A stretch of 50,917 nt of DNA from Mucilaginibacter sp. Its GTDB lineage: Bacteria; Bacteroidota; Bacteroidia; Sphingobacteriales; Sphingobacteriaceae. Shown here piece after piece: positions 29,843 through 39,286 of this stretch (position 1 is its first letter; each line of letters begins with the position of its first letter). A program made the translations under genes and the position numbers. The DNA lies in the NCBI GenBank assembly GCA_028288125.1, contig JAQBOH010000157.1:1-50917 (forward strand), read 5' to 3'. The notes below the pieces were generated by a model. It was given only the letters and a program-made list of their open reading frames with translations. It was not told the origin of the DNA and did not search any database.

Positions 29843-30493
29843 ATGAAGGAAACCATATTGCTTTTTGGAGGAAATAGCTTTTTAGCAAAAGCATTTAATG
29901 AAAAATACGGTGAATTATATACTATAGAAAACGTCTATAGAAATGATAAAACTCAGGAGTTCAATTTTGATTTTGAAAATGATAATATTGAAAGCATCAC
30001 CGATAAATTAAAAAGCAGGTACAACGCCATACTATTTTTCCAAGGAATGAACCCCTCATTAGGAGCAAAGGATATCACGGCCGGCCATTTTATTAAAATG
30101 CTAAAAATTAACCTGGTTACCCCTGCTTTGCTGATTAAAAATTTAGTCAGCCAATTAAATAAAGGAAGTTTAATATTATTTGTTTCTTCAGTTGCCAAAA
30201 AGAAAGGCAGCTATGACCCCGCGTATGCAAGCGCAAAAGCAGGGCTTGCGGGTTTAATGCACAGTTTATCAAATGTCTATTCCGAATTTCGATTTAATAT
30301 TATTTCGTTGGGGCTTATTGAAAATTCGCCGGTATTTAATAATATGACACCTAATTTCAGAAAAAAACATGCGGACCGGATGTTTAATAATTCATTTATT
30401 AAGGCTGATGACGTGATAACTGCTGTAGCTGAATTGATCACCAACAAAAGCATTAGCAGAACTGATATCGAAATTGATGGCGGATATATGTAA
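29843..30493 (+). CDS. SDR family oxidoreductase
   Basis: ILLFGGNSFLAKAF; LFVSSVAKKKGSYDPAYASAKAGLAGLMHSLS; C-terminal DIEIDGGYM. Confidence 0.85.
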   Translation: MKETILLFGGNSFLAKAFNEKYGELYTIENVYRNDKTQEFNFDFENDNIESITDKLKSRYNAILFFQGMNPSLGAKDITAGHFIKMLKINLVTPALLIKNLVSQLNKGSLILFVSSVAKKKGSYDPAYASAKAGLAGLMHSLSNVYSEFRFNIISLGLIENSPVFNNMTPNFRKKHADRMFNNSFIKADDVITAVAELITNKSISRTDIEIDGGYM

Positions 30494-30503
30494 AAAGGAA
30501 TTA

Positions 30504-30664
30504 AGATGCAAGAATCAAGAGCCGAAACACGAGCTAAATCTCTTTTGGCTTTTTTAATGATTTATTCCTCAGTCCTGATAGCCTTAATAAGTCAGCGCTT
30601 TCAAAACTATATAAGCTGTAAGCTCTATTTTCTTCACTCTTGATTCTTAACTTTTGATTCTTCT
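30504..30664. repeat. Inverted 7-bp period repeat (AAGAATC type)
   Basis: AAGAATCAAGAG (30510-30521) / CTCTTGATTCTT (30637-30648), right arm TTCACTC TTGATTC TTAACTT TTGATTC TTC in 7-bp register. Confidence 0.7.
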
Positions 30665-31613
30665 TCCACCTTTAGTTACCGTAGGCATTTGCTGTTATAA
30701 CCGTGAAGAAGGTTTTAAAAACACGTTAAAATATATCACAGGTCAAACCTACAAAAACCTTGAAATAATTATTTCACAGGATTTTAATCCTACGCTTGAC
30801 CTCGCTTCAATTGTCAATGCTCAAAATGATAAAAGAGTAACATTTTATAAGCAAACACAAAGGCTGTCCATGTATAATAACTTTCTTTTTGTTCTTGAAA
30901 AAGCAAACGGTGAGTATTTTATGTGGGCATCGGATGATGACTGGTGGGCGCCTGATTTTATTGAAAAAATCATGGAACTACTTTGCAATGATCTGTCAGC
31001 GGTTGCGGGCCACTCGGATTTTATGGCTGTAGATGAAAACAATAATAAAATAATGGCCTATCCCGATTTCTTGCCGTTTATACAAGAATTTAACGTGCCG
31101 GAAGATATAAAACGGATAAAAAACTATATCAACCAGTTTGAAGCTTTTGGTAAACCCAATTTGATCTACTCTATTTTTAAAACTAATGTGTTAAGGTCAA
31201 AACAGGTAATTGAAATTTTAAAGGACTGCGGGCTTTCAGGCGATATGCTCGTCCTTTTAGCCGTTTTAACAAAAGGGAAATTTACAATATCACCAAAATT
31301 ATTGAGAACATGTACAGCCGGAAATGAAAAAACCTACACGCTGGAGACTCAAATACCTAAAAGAGTAAATTTATTGATAGCTTACATATATATACAAGAG
31401 TTAAAACGTGTATTTAAAAAATGGAACGGCTTTCTTTTTTATCATTTCACAATTATTAATAAATCCGATCTTTCTTTTATTAAGAAAGCCGCGATATATC
31501 CAACCTTAATAAAAAAAGTACTCCTTTTTTATTACGACCTGGTTTGCTGCCATGTGCAGTTAAGGGGTTATAACATCTTTGCAAAGATAAAAAGGAGTCA
31601 CTGCCTTAATTAA
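30654..31613 (+). CDS. Glycosyltransferase family 2
   Basis: PLVTVGICCYNREEGFKNTLKYITGQTYKNLEIIISQD; MWASDDDWWAPDFIE. Only start available is a TTG inside the repeat. Confidence 0.88.
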   Translation: MILLPPLVTVGICCYNREEGFKNTLKYITGQTYKNLEIIISQDFNPTLDLASIVNAQNDKRVTFYKQTQRLSMYNNFLFVLEKANGEYFMWASDDDWWAPDFIEKIMELLCNDLSAVAGHSDFMAVDENNNKIMAYPDFLPFIQEFNVPEDIKRIKNYINQFEAFGKPNLIYSIFKTNVLRSKQVIEILKDCGLSGDMLVLLAVLTKGKFTISPKLLRTCTAGNEKTYTLETQIPKRVNLLIAYIYIQELKRVFKKWNGFLFYHFTIINKSDLSFIKKAAIYPTLIKKVLLFYYDLVCCHVQLRGYNIFAKIKRSHCLN

Positions 31614-31768
31614 TTTGCTTACCGGCGGATGTTAAAACACCTAAATTTATTAATCGAAAAGCCAAAAGCTCGATCCAAAAGTTTCTTTTAAATAATGGAT
31701 ATATGTTATCTGCTGACATCAATATCAATTCCATATTTGTAAGAAAAGATGCCTGGCGAAAACAATAA
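31610..31768 (+). pseudogene. Orphan C-terminal fragment of an FkbM-type methyltransferase
   Basis: Stop-free frame LICLPADVKTPKFINRKAKSSIQKFLLNNGYMLSADININSIFVRKDAWRKQ*; resembles the (Q/K)FLxxxGYxLxAxTxxNSIFVRxD C-terminus of FkbM proteins; no start codon or catalytic part. Confidence 0.5.
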
Positions 31769-31813
31769 AAGATCATTGTTAAACTGTAATCAAGTTTCAC
31801 TTAATTCAGACTT

Positions 31814-32569
31814 ATGGTTAAACAAGCAATTAAAGAGCTATTAAAAATCATATGTAAGCCAGTCGTAAAACCTGTTGATATACCAGGTTTAGATGAATTT
31901 AAATTAATGGCAGATGAAGTGCAGCAAAGATTTTTATTTACAAAAGAAGATTACTATCCATGCCTTAACGATAATACAGCAAATACGGATTTCGACAGGC
32001 ATTACATCTACCACCCTGCCTGGGCCGCACGTGTCGTTAAAATCATTAATCCCGATTTCCATATCGATATATCCTCTACGTTGCATTTTTCAACTATTTT
32101 ATCAGCTTTTATACCGGTAAAATTTTTTGATTATCGTCCTGCTAAATTGGAGTTGGCTAATTTATCATCACAACGGGAAGACCTGATGTCGTTAAGTTTT
32201 GCTTCCGGCAGCGTTCACTCTTTATCTTGCATGCATACCATTGAACATATTGGCCTTGGGCGTTATGGCGATAAAATAGATTATGATGGTGATTTAAAAG
32301 CTGTTGCCGAGCTTTCCCGGGTTTTGGCGAAGGGTGGCAATTTATTATTTGTAACACCCGTGGGAGCAACTGCACGGATACAGTTCAATGCGCATCGTAT
32401 CTATACAAAACAGTTAGTCGCAAATATGTTTGCAAACCATGGATTAAAATTAAAAGAGTTTTGCCTGATACCTGAAAATGAAGCAGATGGCGGATTGGTA
32501 GTTAATCCGAATGACGACTTAATGACCAGGCAGGTGTATGCTTGCGGCTGTTTTTGGTTCACAAAATGA
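31814..32569 (+). CDS. DUF268 family / SAM-methyltransferase-like protein
   Basis: HIDISSTLHFSTILSAFIPVKFFDYRP; LSCMHTIEHIGLGRYGDKIDYDGDLKAVAELSRVLAKGGNLLFVTPVG. Confidence 0.8.
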   Translation: MVKQAIKELLKIICKPVVKPVDIPGLDEFKLMADEVQQRFLFTKEDYYPCLNDNTANTDFDRHYIYHPAWAARVVKIINPDFHIDISSTLHFSTILSAFIPVKFFDYRPAKLELANLSSQREDLMSLSFASGSVHSLSCMHTIEHIGLGRYGDKIDYDGDLKAVAELSRVLAKGGNLLFVTPVGATARIQFNAHRIYTKQLVANMFANHGLKLKEFCLIPENEADGGLVVNPNDDLMTRQVYACGCFWFTK

Positions 32570-32575
32570 ATTTTA

Positions 32576-33460
32576 GTGATCATCATTGAATTACAGGGTG
32601 GGTTAGGTAATCAAATGTTTCAATATGCAAGCGCAAAAGCGCTTTCATTAAAGCACAACCAACAACTTTTAATTGACACTAGCTTTTTAACGCAAAACCC
32701 GGGTTTAACCGAAGGATTTACCCGTCGAAATTACGAGCTGAATATTTTTCAGTTGAACACTGCAGTAGCCGGAGAGCGATTAATAAAATCCTTTAAGATT
32801 AACTCCTTTTACAATAAAGCTTTGAAACTTCTAAAACTACCTTACAACAAGGTTCATTACGAAGTGCCCAGCGAAGATGCCTCTCAATTGGATAAAATAA
32901 CATTCCCGGTATGTCTGTCAGGGTATTGGCAATCGGAACAATATTTTGCCGGGTATAGAAAGGAGATCAGGGAAGAATATAAATTTCCCGCAGATGCGAT
33001 CGACGAACTTAAGCCTTTCATTGACCAGATTTATACTACCAATTCGGTAAGTATACATTTTAGGCGTGGTGATTATTTAAACAATCCAGCGGCTCACAAA
33101 TTACATGGCATACTTGATATGGAATATTACATGCAGGCTATTAAAAAAATACAGAGTGAAATTCAACAGCCGTTCTTTTACATTTTTTCTGACGATCCTG
33201 AATGGGTAAAAGAAAACGTTCAATTTATCGAAAATTATAAAGTCGTGGATGGGGGCAATCCTAATAGGCCATGGCATGATATGTTATTGATGAGCAAATG
33301 CAAACACCATATTATTGCAAACAGTTCTTTTAGCTGGTGGGGCGCCTGGCTAAATGATAACTGTAATAAATTAGTTATTGCTCCTAAACGTTGGTTTGCA
33401 GATGAACAAATAAACGCACACGCAGCTCATATAGTTCCAAAGGAATGGATTCGAATTTAA
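32576..33460 (+). CDS. Alpha-1,2-fucosyltransferase (GT11)
   Basis: IIIELQGGLGNQMFQYASAKALS; GYWQSEQYF; SIHFRRGDYL; FYIFSDDPEWVKEN; IIANSSFSWWGAWL. GTG start. Confidence 0.93.
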   Translation: MIIIELQGGLGNQMFQYASAKALSLKHNQQLLIDTSFLTQNPGLTEGFTRRNYELNIFQLNTAVAGERLIKSFKINSFYNKALKLLKLPYNKVHYEVPSEDASQLDKITFPVCLSGYWQSEQYFAGYRKEIREEYKFPADAIDELKPFIDQIYTTNSVSIHFRRGDYLNNPAAHKLHGILDMEYYMQAIKKIQSEIQQPFFYIFSDDPEWVKENVQFIENYKVVDGGNPNRPWHDMLLMSKCKHHIIANSSFSWWGAWLNDNCNKLVIAPKRWFADEQINAHAAHIVPKEWIRI

Positions 33461-33491
33461 CATATTCGATATAATCTCAATAAATTAAAGT

Positions 33492-34511
33492 TTGCATTCC
33501 GAAAAAGTTACTGTGCTATTACCCTTTTATAATGCCGGGCCGTATTTAAAAGAAGCGGTACAGAGCATTATAAATCAGACGTTTACTGACTATACACTGC
33601 TCCTAATAAACGATGGATCAACTGATAAATCGGAAGATATAATTAAAGAGCTTAACGATGCGCGAATATGGTATATTAAACATGATACTAATGTTGGCTT
33701 AATAACTACATTAAATCAAGCTTTATCTCTTGCACAAAGCAAATATATTGTCCGTATGGATGCCGATGATATTTCTGCACCCGAACGACTTGAGAAACAG
33801 GTGCTATTTATGGAGTCAAATCCCGATATCGATATTAGCGGTACATGGTTTTCCGAAATAAATACAACCAAAGTTATAAGCCATCCCGTTACAAACGAAG
33901 AATGTAAAGTAAAGCTGTTAAAAAATACTACACTCGGCCATCCAACAGTTATTTTGCGGCGTGAATCTATTATACAAAAAAACTTAAGCTATGATGAGCG
34001 TGCTTTATACGCCGAAGATTATAAATTTTGGGCTGATGCTACGGTCAGCGGATTAAAAATAGCAAACATCCCGCAGGTGCTGTTACATTATAGGATACAT
34101 CCCGAACAGATTTCAACGGCAAAGGCGATGCAGCAATCAAAAACCATACAAAATATTAACCTTTGGTATGGACAGCAGTTTTTTAACGACTTGCTGAAAA
34201 ACAAGTTAAATTTATACGCCCAACTTCTTAATTCTTCAATTAATAACTTTAAGTCATTTATTGAAGTCAAGCAGTTAGTAAATCAGTTAAAAACTGAGAA
34301 CCGGTCAAAGAGTTACTTCGACATAGCAATTTTTGAAAATTTCATGGATAACTTATTAAGGACCGCCTCAATGCGCATTTATATTTTATGTCTTGATTGC
34401 AATCTTAAGATCTTATGGAGATCATTTTTTGACAAGCATTTTTATGAAAGCACATCCATGTTTCAAAAAGCAAAATTCATTTTCAAGTCAATATACAAAA
34501 CGTTGTTTTGA
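33492..34511 (+). CDS. Glycosyltransferase family 2
   Basis: VTVLLPFYNAGPYLKEAVQSIINQTF; LINDGSTDKS; RMDADDISAPERL. TTG start. Confidence 0.93.
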   Translation: MHSEKVTVLLPFYNAGPYLKEAVQSIINQTFTDYTLLLINDGSTDKSEDIIKELNDARIWYIKHDTNVGLITTLNQALSLAQSKYIVRMDADDISAPERLEKQVLFMESNPDIDISGTWFSEINTTKVISHPVTNEECKVKLLKNTTLGHPTVILRRESIIQKNLSYDERALYAEDYKFWADATVSGLKIANIPQVLLHYRIHPEQISTAKAMQQSKTIQNINLWYGQQFFNDLLKNKLNLYAQLLNSSINNFKSFIEVKQLVNQLKTENRSKSYFDIAIFENFMDNLLRTASMRIYILCLDCNLKILWRSFFDKHFYESTSMFQKAKFIFKSIYKTLF

Positions 34512-35407
34512 ATAAAGCGGTTTCTGTCATCGTTCCAGCATACAACCAGGCCCGTTTTTTACCGGAAGCCCTTGAGTCGGTATTAGCGCAAAAGTATGCC
34601 AATTGGGAATGTATAATTGTAAACGACGGATCTTCAGACAATACTGAACAAGTAGCGCTTTCTTATACAGCAAAAGATAAGCGGTTTAGATATCTGTTTA
34701 AAGAAAACGGAGGGCTGTCAAGTGCGAGGAACGAGGGATTAAAAATTTCAACAGGCCAGTTTATTCAATTTTTAGATGCAGATGATTTCCTGCATCCTGA
34801 TAAACTGCTTTCGGCTATTGAAGCTATTGCCGAAAATCCACAATGTGAATTGGTTATTTGCAACTATAAATATCAAAATGACTTAAACAGGGCGCATCTG
34901 GTAAAGTACGATATCAATAGGAAGATCGACCTGCAGGCCATTCTTACCGAATGGGATATAACTTTTACCATACCAATTCACTGCGGCCTGATAAAAAAGA
35001 CCCTTATACCGCTGTTTAATGAAAAATTAAAAGCTAAAGAGGACTGGCTGATGTGGATTGAAGTATTTTCAGCCATAAGTAGTTATAAATTCATCGATAA
35101 AGAATACGCTTTTTACAGGCTGCATAATCAAAGCCTCACGAAAGATCATTTGATGATGGAAGAAAATATTTTTTCCGCTTATCCCTATATCTACGAAAAA
35201 ATAAAATCAGAAGAGTTGAAAAAAATGTTCTTCGAAAGGTGCATTAACCATGCAAAGGATTTACTGAAATCGAAAAATCGTAGCATGCAGCTTTTGAATA
35301 ACTCCAGTACTTTTAAAATAGGCAATATATTATTGTTCCCCATAAAGGAGCTAAAGAAAATGGTATCCGGCCTTTCCGCTTTATTTACGTCCGGAAAAGC
35401 TAAATAA
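34508..35407 (+). CDS. Glycosyltransferase family 2
   Basis: VSVIVPAYNQARFLPEALESVLAQ; IVNDGSSDNTE; FLDADDFLHPDKL. TTG start overlapping the previous TGA. Confidence 0.94.
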   Translation: MNKAVSVIVPAYNQARFLPEALESVLAQKYANWECIIVNDGSSDNTEQVALSYTAKDKRFRYLFKENGGLSSARNEGLKISTGQFIQFLDADDFLHPDKLLSAIEAIAENPQCELVICNYKYQNDLNRAHLVKYDINRKIDLQAILTEWDITFTIPIHCGLIKKTLIPLFNEKLKAKEDWLMWIEVFSAISSYKFIDKEYAFYRLHNQSLTKDHLMMEENIFSAYPYIYEKIKSEELKKMFFERCINHAKDLLKSKNRSMQLLNNSSTFKIGNILLFPIKELKKMVSGLSALFTSGKAK

Positions 35408-35411
35408 AACA

Positions 35412-36221
35412 ATGCTTTACACGTTATATCGCATATCAGATAAAGGAAATAAAAAAGAAAAGCTTAAGCATGCCGATAAACTGCACTGCCTGCAAAATTA
35501 TATCAGCGTATTTGGGGAGGAAAATTTGGTTGTATTTGCCGATAACTGTAGCGGGCAAACATTGGCCGATATCAATTCCCTGGGCGTTCATTTAATTGAA
35601 TTGCCCGGCCTGGGAAATTCATTGTCGTTTTTAAATATACTGGATTATGCCCTTAACAACTTCAAAGATGGCGATGAGGTGTATTTTTTGGAGGATGATT
35701 ATCTTCACTTAAACGATGCGAAGAAAGTTTTACTGGAGGGACTCGGGATCGCAGATTACGTAACCCTTTACGACAGCCCGGATAAGTACATTGCCTTTAA
35801 TAAGGGTGGTTATAATCATTATGTACTGGAAAATGGCGAAGAAACCAAGGTGTTTTTAACAAAAAGTACTCACTGGAAGGTCACCATTTCGGCAACCATG
35901 ACCTTTGCATGCAGCATAAAAGTTTTAAAGGAGGACTATAAAACATGGCAATTTTATACTACCCAGGACTATCAGGCGTTTCAGCGACTAGCGTATTATC
36001 CGTTAAAATGGCGAAGTGATATAAGGATATTAAAAAATAAATTACAGGGAGTCTCTTCCTATGATATACCGGGTCTTAAACAACGGCTTAGAGTTATTCT
36101 TAATCATTATAAAAATAAATATCATCGGAAAAAACGAGTTTTAATTGTTTCTATTCCAGCCAGGGCAACTCATACTGAAGTGGAATTTCTGTCTCCTTTA
36201 ATTGATTGGAATTCAGTTTAA
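35412..36221 (+). CDS. Glycosyltransferase-like protein
   Basis: NFKDGDEVYFLEDDYLHLNDA (DxD-like), ATMTFACSIKVLKEDYKTW; C-terminal THTEVEFLSPLIDWNSV. Confidence 0.6.
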   Translation: MLYTLYRISDKGNKKEKLKHADKLHCLQNYISVFGEENLVVFADNCSGQTLADINSLGVHLIELPGLGNSLSFLNILDYALNNFKDGDEVYFLEDDYLHLNDAKKVLLEGLGIADYVTLYDSPDKYIAFNKGGYNHYVLENGEETKVFLTKSTHWKVTISATMTFACSIKVLKEDYKTWQFYTTQDYQAFQRLAYYPLKWRSDIRILKNKLQGVSSYDIPGLKQRLRVILNHYKNKYHRKKRVLIVSIPARATHTEVEFLSPLIDWNSV

Positions 36222-37196
36222 ATGGAACTTGCTATTGTTATACCGGTGTATAAAAAGCAATACTTAGAAGCAACACTTTTATCTGTTTCAAACCAAAGCG
36301 ATAAAAATTTCAGTGTTTACATAGGGGATGATAACAGCCCGGATGATATCTACGGAGTGGTGAAGCAATTTGAAGAGGATTTAAAAATATCTTATAAAAA
36401 ATTCAATCACAATTTAGGGTCGGGTAATTTAACGCAGCATTGGGAGCGTTGTGTAGATATGGCGCGGAATGAAAGATGGATATGGCTATTCTCCGACGAT
36501 GACCTGATGGATGAGAATTGTGTAAGCATGTTCCGGCACGCATTGGCATCAACAAATTCAAAGTATGATGTGTATCGGTTTAACAGCAGAATTATTAACC
36601 ATGACGGAGCGGTAGTGCAAAATAATACGTTACATCCACCAATTGAGGATGCATGCCAGTTTGCAATTTCGAGGCTCGAGCTGCAAAGAAATTCATACGC
36701 GGTTGAGTATATATTTTCAAAACAAAAATATATCAGTTCAGGAAAGTTTGTAAGTTTTCCGTTGGCATGGAGCAGTGACGATGCAACCTGGATAAACATT
36801 GGATCTGATAGGGGAATATTTACCATTCCGGATGCATTTGTGTACTGGCGATACAGCTTTACAAATATCTCAGCTTCTCAAAAATTGGTCAAAGAAAAAA
36901 TTGAGGCATCGCTACAATACCTTGTATGGTTACAAAAATGGATAGCTGTGCACTGCAAATCGGATAAAACGATTGCTTCCCGATATGAAAAGGCCAGGAC
37001 TACCTGGTTAAGGCATCAATTAAAGCTGCTGAACAAAAAATTCACCATTGGTGAAAGTTATAAGCTTGCTATTGTTTTTAATCAACGGATTTCAATTCCC
37101 CTGCCAAAGTCCTTGCTATGGTTTTTCGATATAAATTTCGGCTCGCTTAAAGTTAAAAAACAGTTGGCAACATTCATAAAAAAAATCACGAAATAA
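36222..37196 (+). CDS. Glycosyltransferase family 2
   Basis: ELAIVIPVYKKQYLEATLLSVSNQSDKNFSVYIGDDNSPDD; WLFSDDDLMDE. Confidence 0.92.
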   Translation: MELAIVIPVYKKQYLEATLLSVSNQSDKNFSVYIGDDNSPDDIYGVVKQFEEDLKISYKKFNHNLGSGNLTQHWERCVDMARNERWIWLFSDDDLMDENCVSMFRHALASTNSKYDVYRFNSRIINHDGAVVQNNTLHPPIEDACQFAISRLELQRNSYAVEYIFSKQKYISSGKFVSFPLAWSSDDATWINIGSDRGIFTIPDAFVYWRYSFTNISASQKLVKEKIEASLQYLVWLQKWIAVHCKSDKTIASRYEKARTTWLRHQLKLLNKKFTIGESYKLAIVFNQRISIPLPKSLLWFFDINFGSLKVKKQLATFIKKITK

Positions 37197-38284
37197 TGCC
37201 AGGTTCTGTATATACCCATTCGCATTTTGAACCCGACGAATTCGGCAATGGCGGTTGCAAAAGGACGGCTCAAATTCGTGAAATTTTAGTTAAAAATAAT
37301 ATCGTTTTTAACATTGCAGATTTCGAACTGCACCAGCCAAAACCAAAAAGATTGTCTTCATACATTAAGGGTTTAATGCACAATAAAAAATTAACTGCCA
37401 ATGCGCGAAACGATCTTAATACAGGGAAAATTCTTAAATCATTTGAGCATTTTGTGAAGAAAGAAAAACCGGCACAGTTTATCCTGGAATCGGTTACAAG
37501 CCATCATTTGATGCTGACAAAAGTGCTCCATGCAAATAAAATACCATTTATAGCCTTACCGCATAATATTGAATCCCTTGTGGCGGGCAATGCCAGTTTT
37601 AAGTCGGGTGTAAGCGCACCGCATTGGTTTGCCGAGGAATTAAAATATTTGAACTATTCAAATAAGGTTTTCACCATCTCATCTGAAGAACAATGGCTGC
37701 TATCGCTATACGGAATCGATGCCGATTATTTGCCCTATTATCCAACAGATAAAGTTCAGGCATACCTTTTAGGCATTCGGAAGGCAAGGGAAAAGAGGGA
37801 GGATAGTCGTTTACCTAAAAAACTACTATTGCTTGGCACTTTTTATAACAGGCCAACCATGCAGGGTTATTTGGAACTGTTGAAACATATTTCAAAATTT
37901 AAAAATATTGAACTTAATATTGTAGGATTTGGTTCCGAACGTTTGGAAAATTTAAGTTCGCCGAACATTAAAGTATGGGGAAGTGTAAGCACTGAAGTTT
38001 TAAAAGAAATTATCGTCGCTAACGATGCAGTAATTTTACACCAGGGCCCCACAACCGGCGCATTGACAAAAATCCCTGAATTATTAATCGCTGGTATTCC
38101 AATCATTGCCAATCATACCGCGTCCAGAAGTTTTTATGGAACGGAGGGTGTTCATACTTATTTTAATTACCCCGAGCTACTTGAGCTGCTGCAAAAATCT
38201 GATTTAAAAACGCCTCCGGTTCCCCGGGCGCCCACTTTAGCGGAGAGGCGATTTATAGACACAATCCATAAACTTAACGTTTGA
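37196..38284 (+). CDS. Glycosyltransferase, GT-B fold (GT4-like)
   Basis: LPHNIESLVAGN; FTISSEEQWLLSLYGI; LNIVGFGSERLENL; VILHQGPTTGALTKIPELLIAGIPIIAN. Confidence 0.8.
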   Translation: MPGSVYTHSHFEPDEFGNGGCKRTAQIREILVKNNIVFNIADFELHQPKPKRLSSYIKGLMHNKKLTANARNDLNTGKILKSFEHFVKKEKPAQFILESVTSHHLMLTKVLHANKIPFIALPHNIESLVAGNASFKSGVSAPHWFAEELKYLNYSNKVFTISSEEQWLLSLYGIDADYLPYYPTDKVQAYLLGIRKAREKREDSRLPKKLLLLGTFYNRPTMQGYLELLKHISKFKNIELNIVGFGSERLENLSSPNIKVWGSVSTEVLKEIIVANDAVILHQGPTTGALTKIPELLIAGIPIIANHTASRSFYGTEGVHTYFNYPELLELLQKSDLKTPPVPRAPTLAERRFIDTIHKLNV

Positions 38285-38324
38285 AGCTGCTGATGACAAT
38301 AAATACCATAAAATACAGCAGCCA

Positions 38325-39218
38325 ATGAATTTCAACTTATCATTCATTATTGCTACACGCAACCGCTTGTCATTTTTAACGATCACATTAGAGAAGCTGA
38401 TAAGTGAATTGCAGCCGGACGAGGAAATTGTAGTAGTTGACGGCAACAGCGCCGATGGCTCTAAAGCGTACCTGCAGCAGCTTTTTGAAGAAGGTAAAAT
38501 TCATCAGTTTATCTCGGAGCCCGATAAAAACCAAGCCCATGCCTGGAACAAAGCCATGTTAATGGCTAAAGGCATTATCATAAAAAAAATTATTGATGAT
38601 GATGTTTTCTGTTACAAGGCTATAAGAAAGTGTAAAGATTTTATGCTGGCAAACCCGGCTGTCGATGTTATCATCTCGAATGACCTGGGAAGTGATCTTG
38701 GTGATTATAAGAAAGTTCGGGAAAACAGCCGCCTGCCGCAGTTTGAAAAATGGAAGAATGGAATTAACCCTTCATTTACTTTCGGCGATGTGCATATGCT
38801 GGTACGGCGGAGTTCATTAGCTTATATCGGTCTTTACAATCTCAGCTATATCATGATGGACTGGGAATATTCATTAAGAATAAGCTACCTGCAGGCCCAT
38901 ATCGTTTATTATACCGGTTATAATGCGCTCTCGGTTGCACATTCTCAAAGTATTTCGTCATTAAAAAACACCAGGCTGATAACTGAACAAGGGAAAAGAG
39001 GGTGCATTTTTTACAGGTATAAAGGAGACAGAGGAGAGATCAACTTATGGTCAAAAATGAAAATACAAGCAGGCAAACGGCTTAAACCAAAACGGGAGCG
39101 CGGCGTACTTGCAGATGGAGGTACCGTTGAAAATATTCATTCTATATATAATTTCTTATATAATTATGTCGCCGAAATCAATAGCTCACAAGAATTTATC
39201 TTCCTTGAAAGAACTTAA
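38325..39218 (+). CDS. Glycosyltransferase family 2
   Basis: LSFIIATRNRLSFLTITLEKLISELQPDEEIVVVDGNSADGS; GIIIKKIIDDDVF. Confidence 0.9.
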   Translation: MNFNLSFIIATRNRLSFLTITLEKLISELQPDEEIVVVDGNSADGSKAYLQQLFEEGKIHQFISEPDKNQAHAWNKAMLMAKGIIIKKIIDDDVFCYKAIRKCKDFMLANPAVDVIISNDLGSDLGDYKKVRENSRLPQFEKWKNGINPSFTFGDVHMLVRRSSLAYIGLYNLSYIMMDWEYSLRISYLQAHIVYYTGYNALSVAHSQSISSLKNTRLITEQGKRGCIFYRYKGDRGEINLWSKMKIQAGKRLKPKRERGVLADGGTVENIHSIYNFLYNYVAEINSSQEFIFLERT

Positions 39219-39286
39219 AAGAAAGCGACGAGGTTATTTAAAAAACAATATCCAGTTAATGAAGTATATCCAAAATCGATTAAAGT

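Noticed and set aside
31606-31800. 64-aa minus-strand ORF between GT2 and DUF268 genes
   Set aside because: Antisense to the better-supported FkbM remnant frame.
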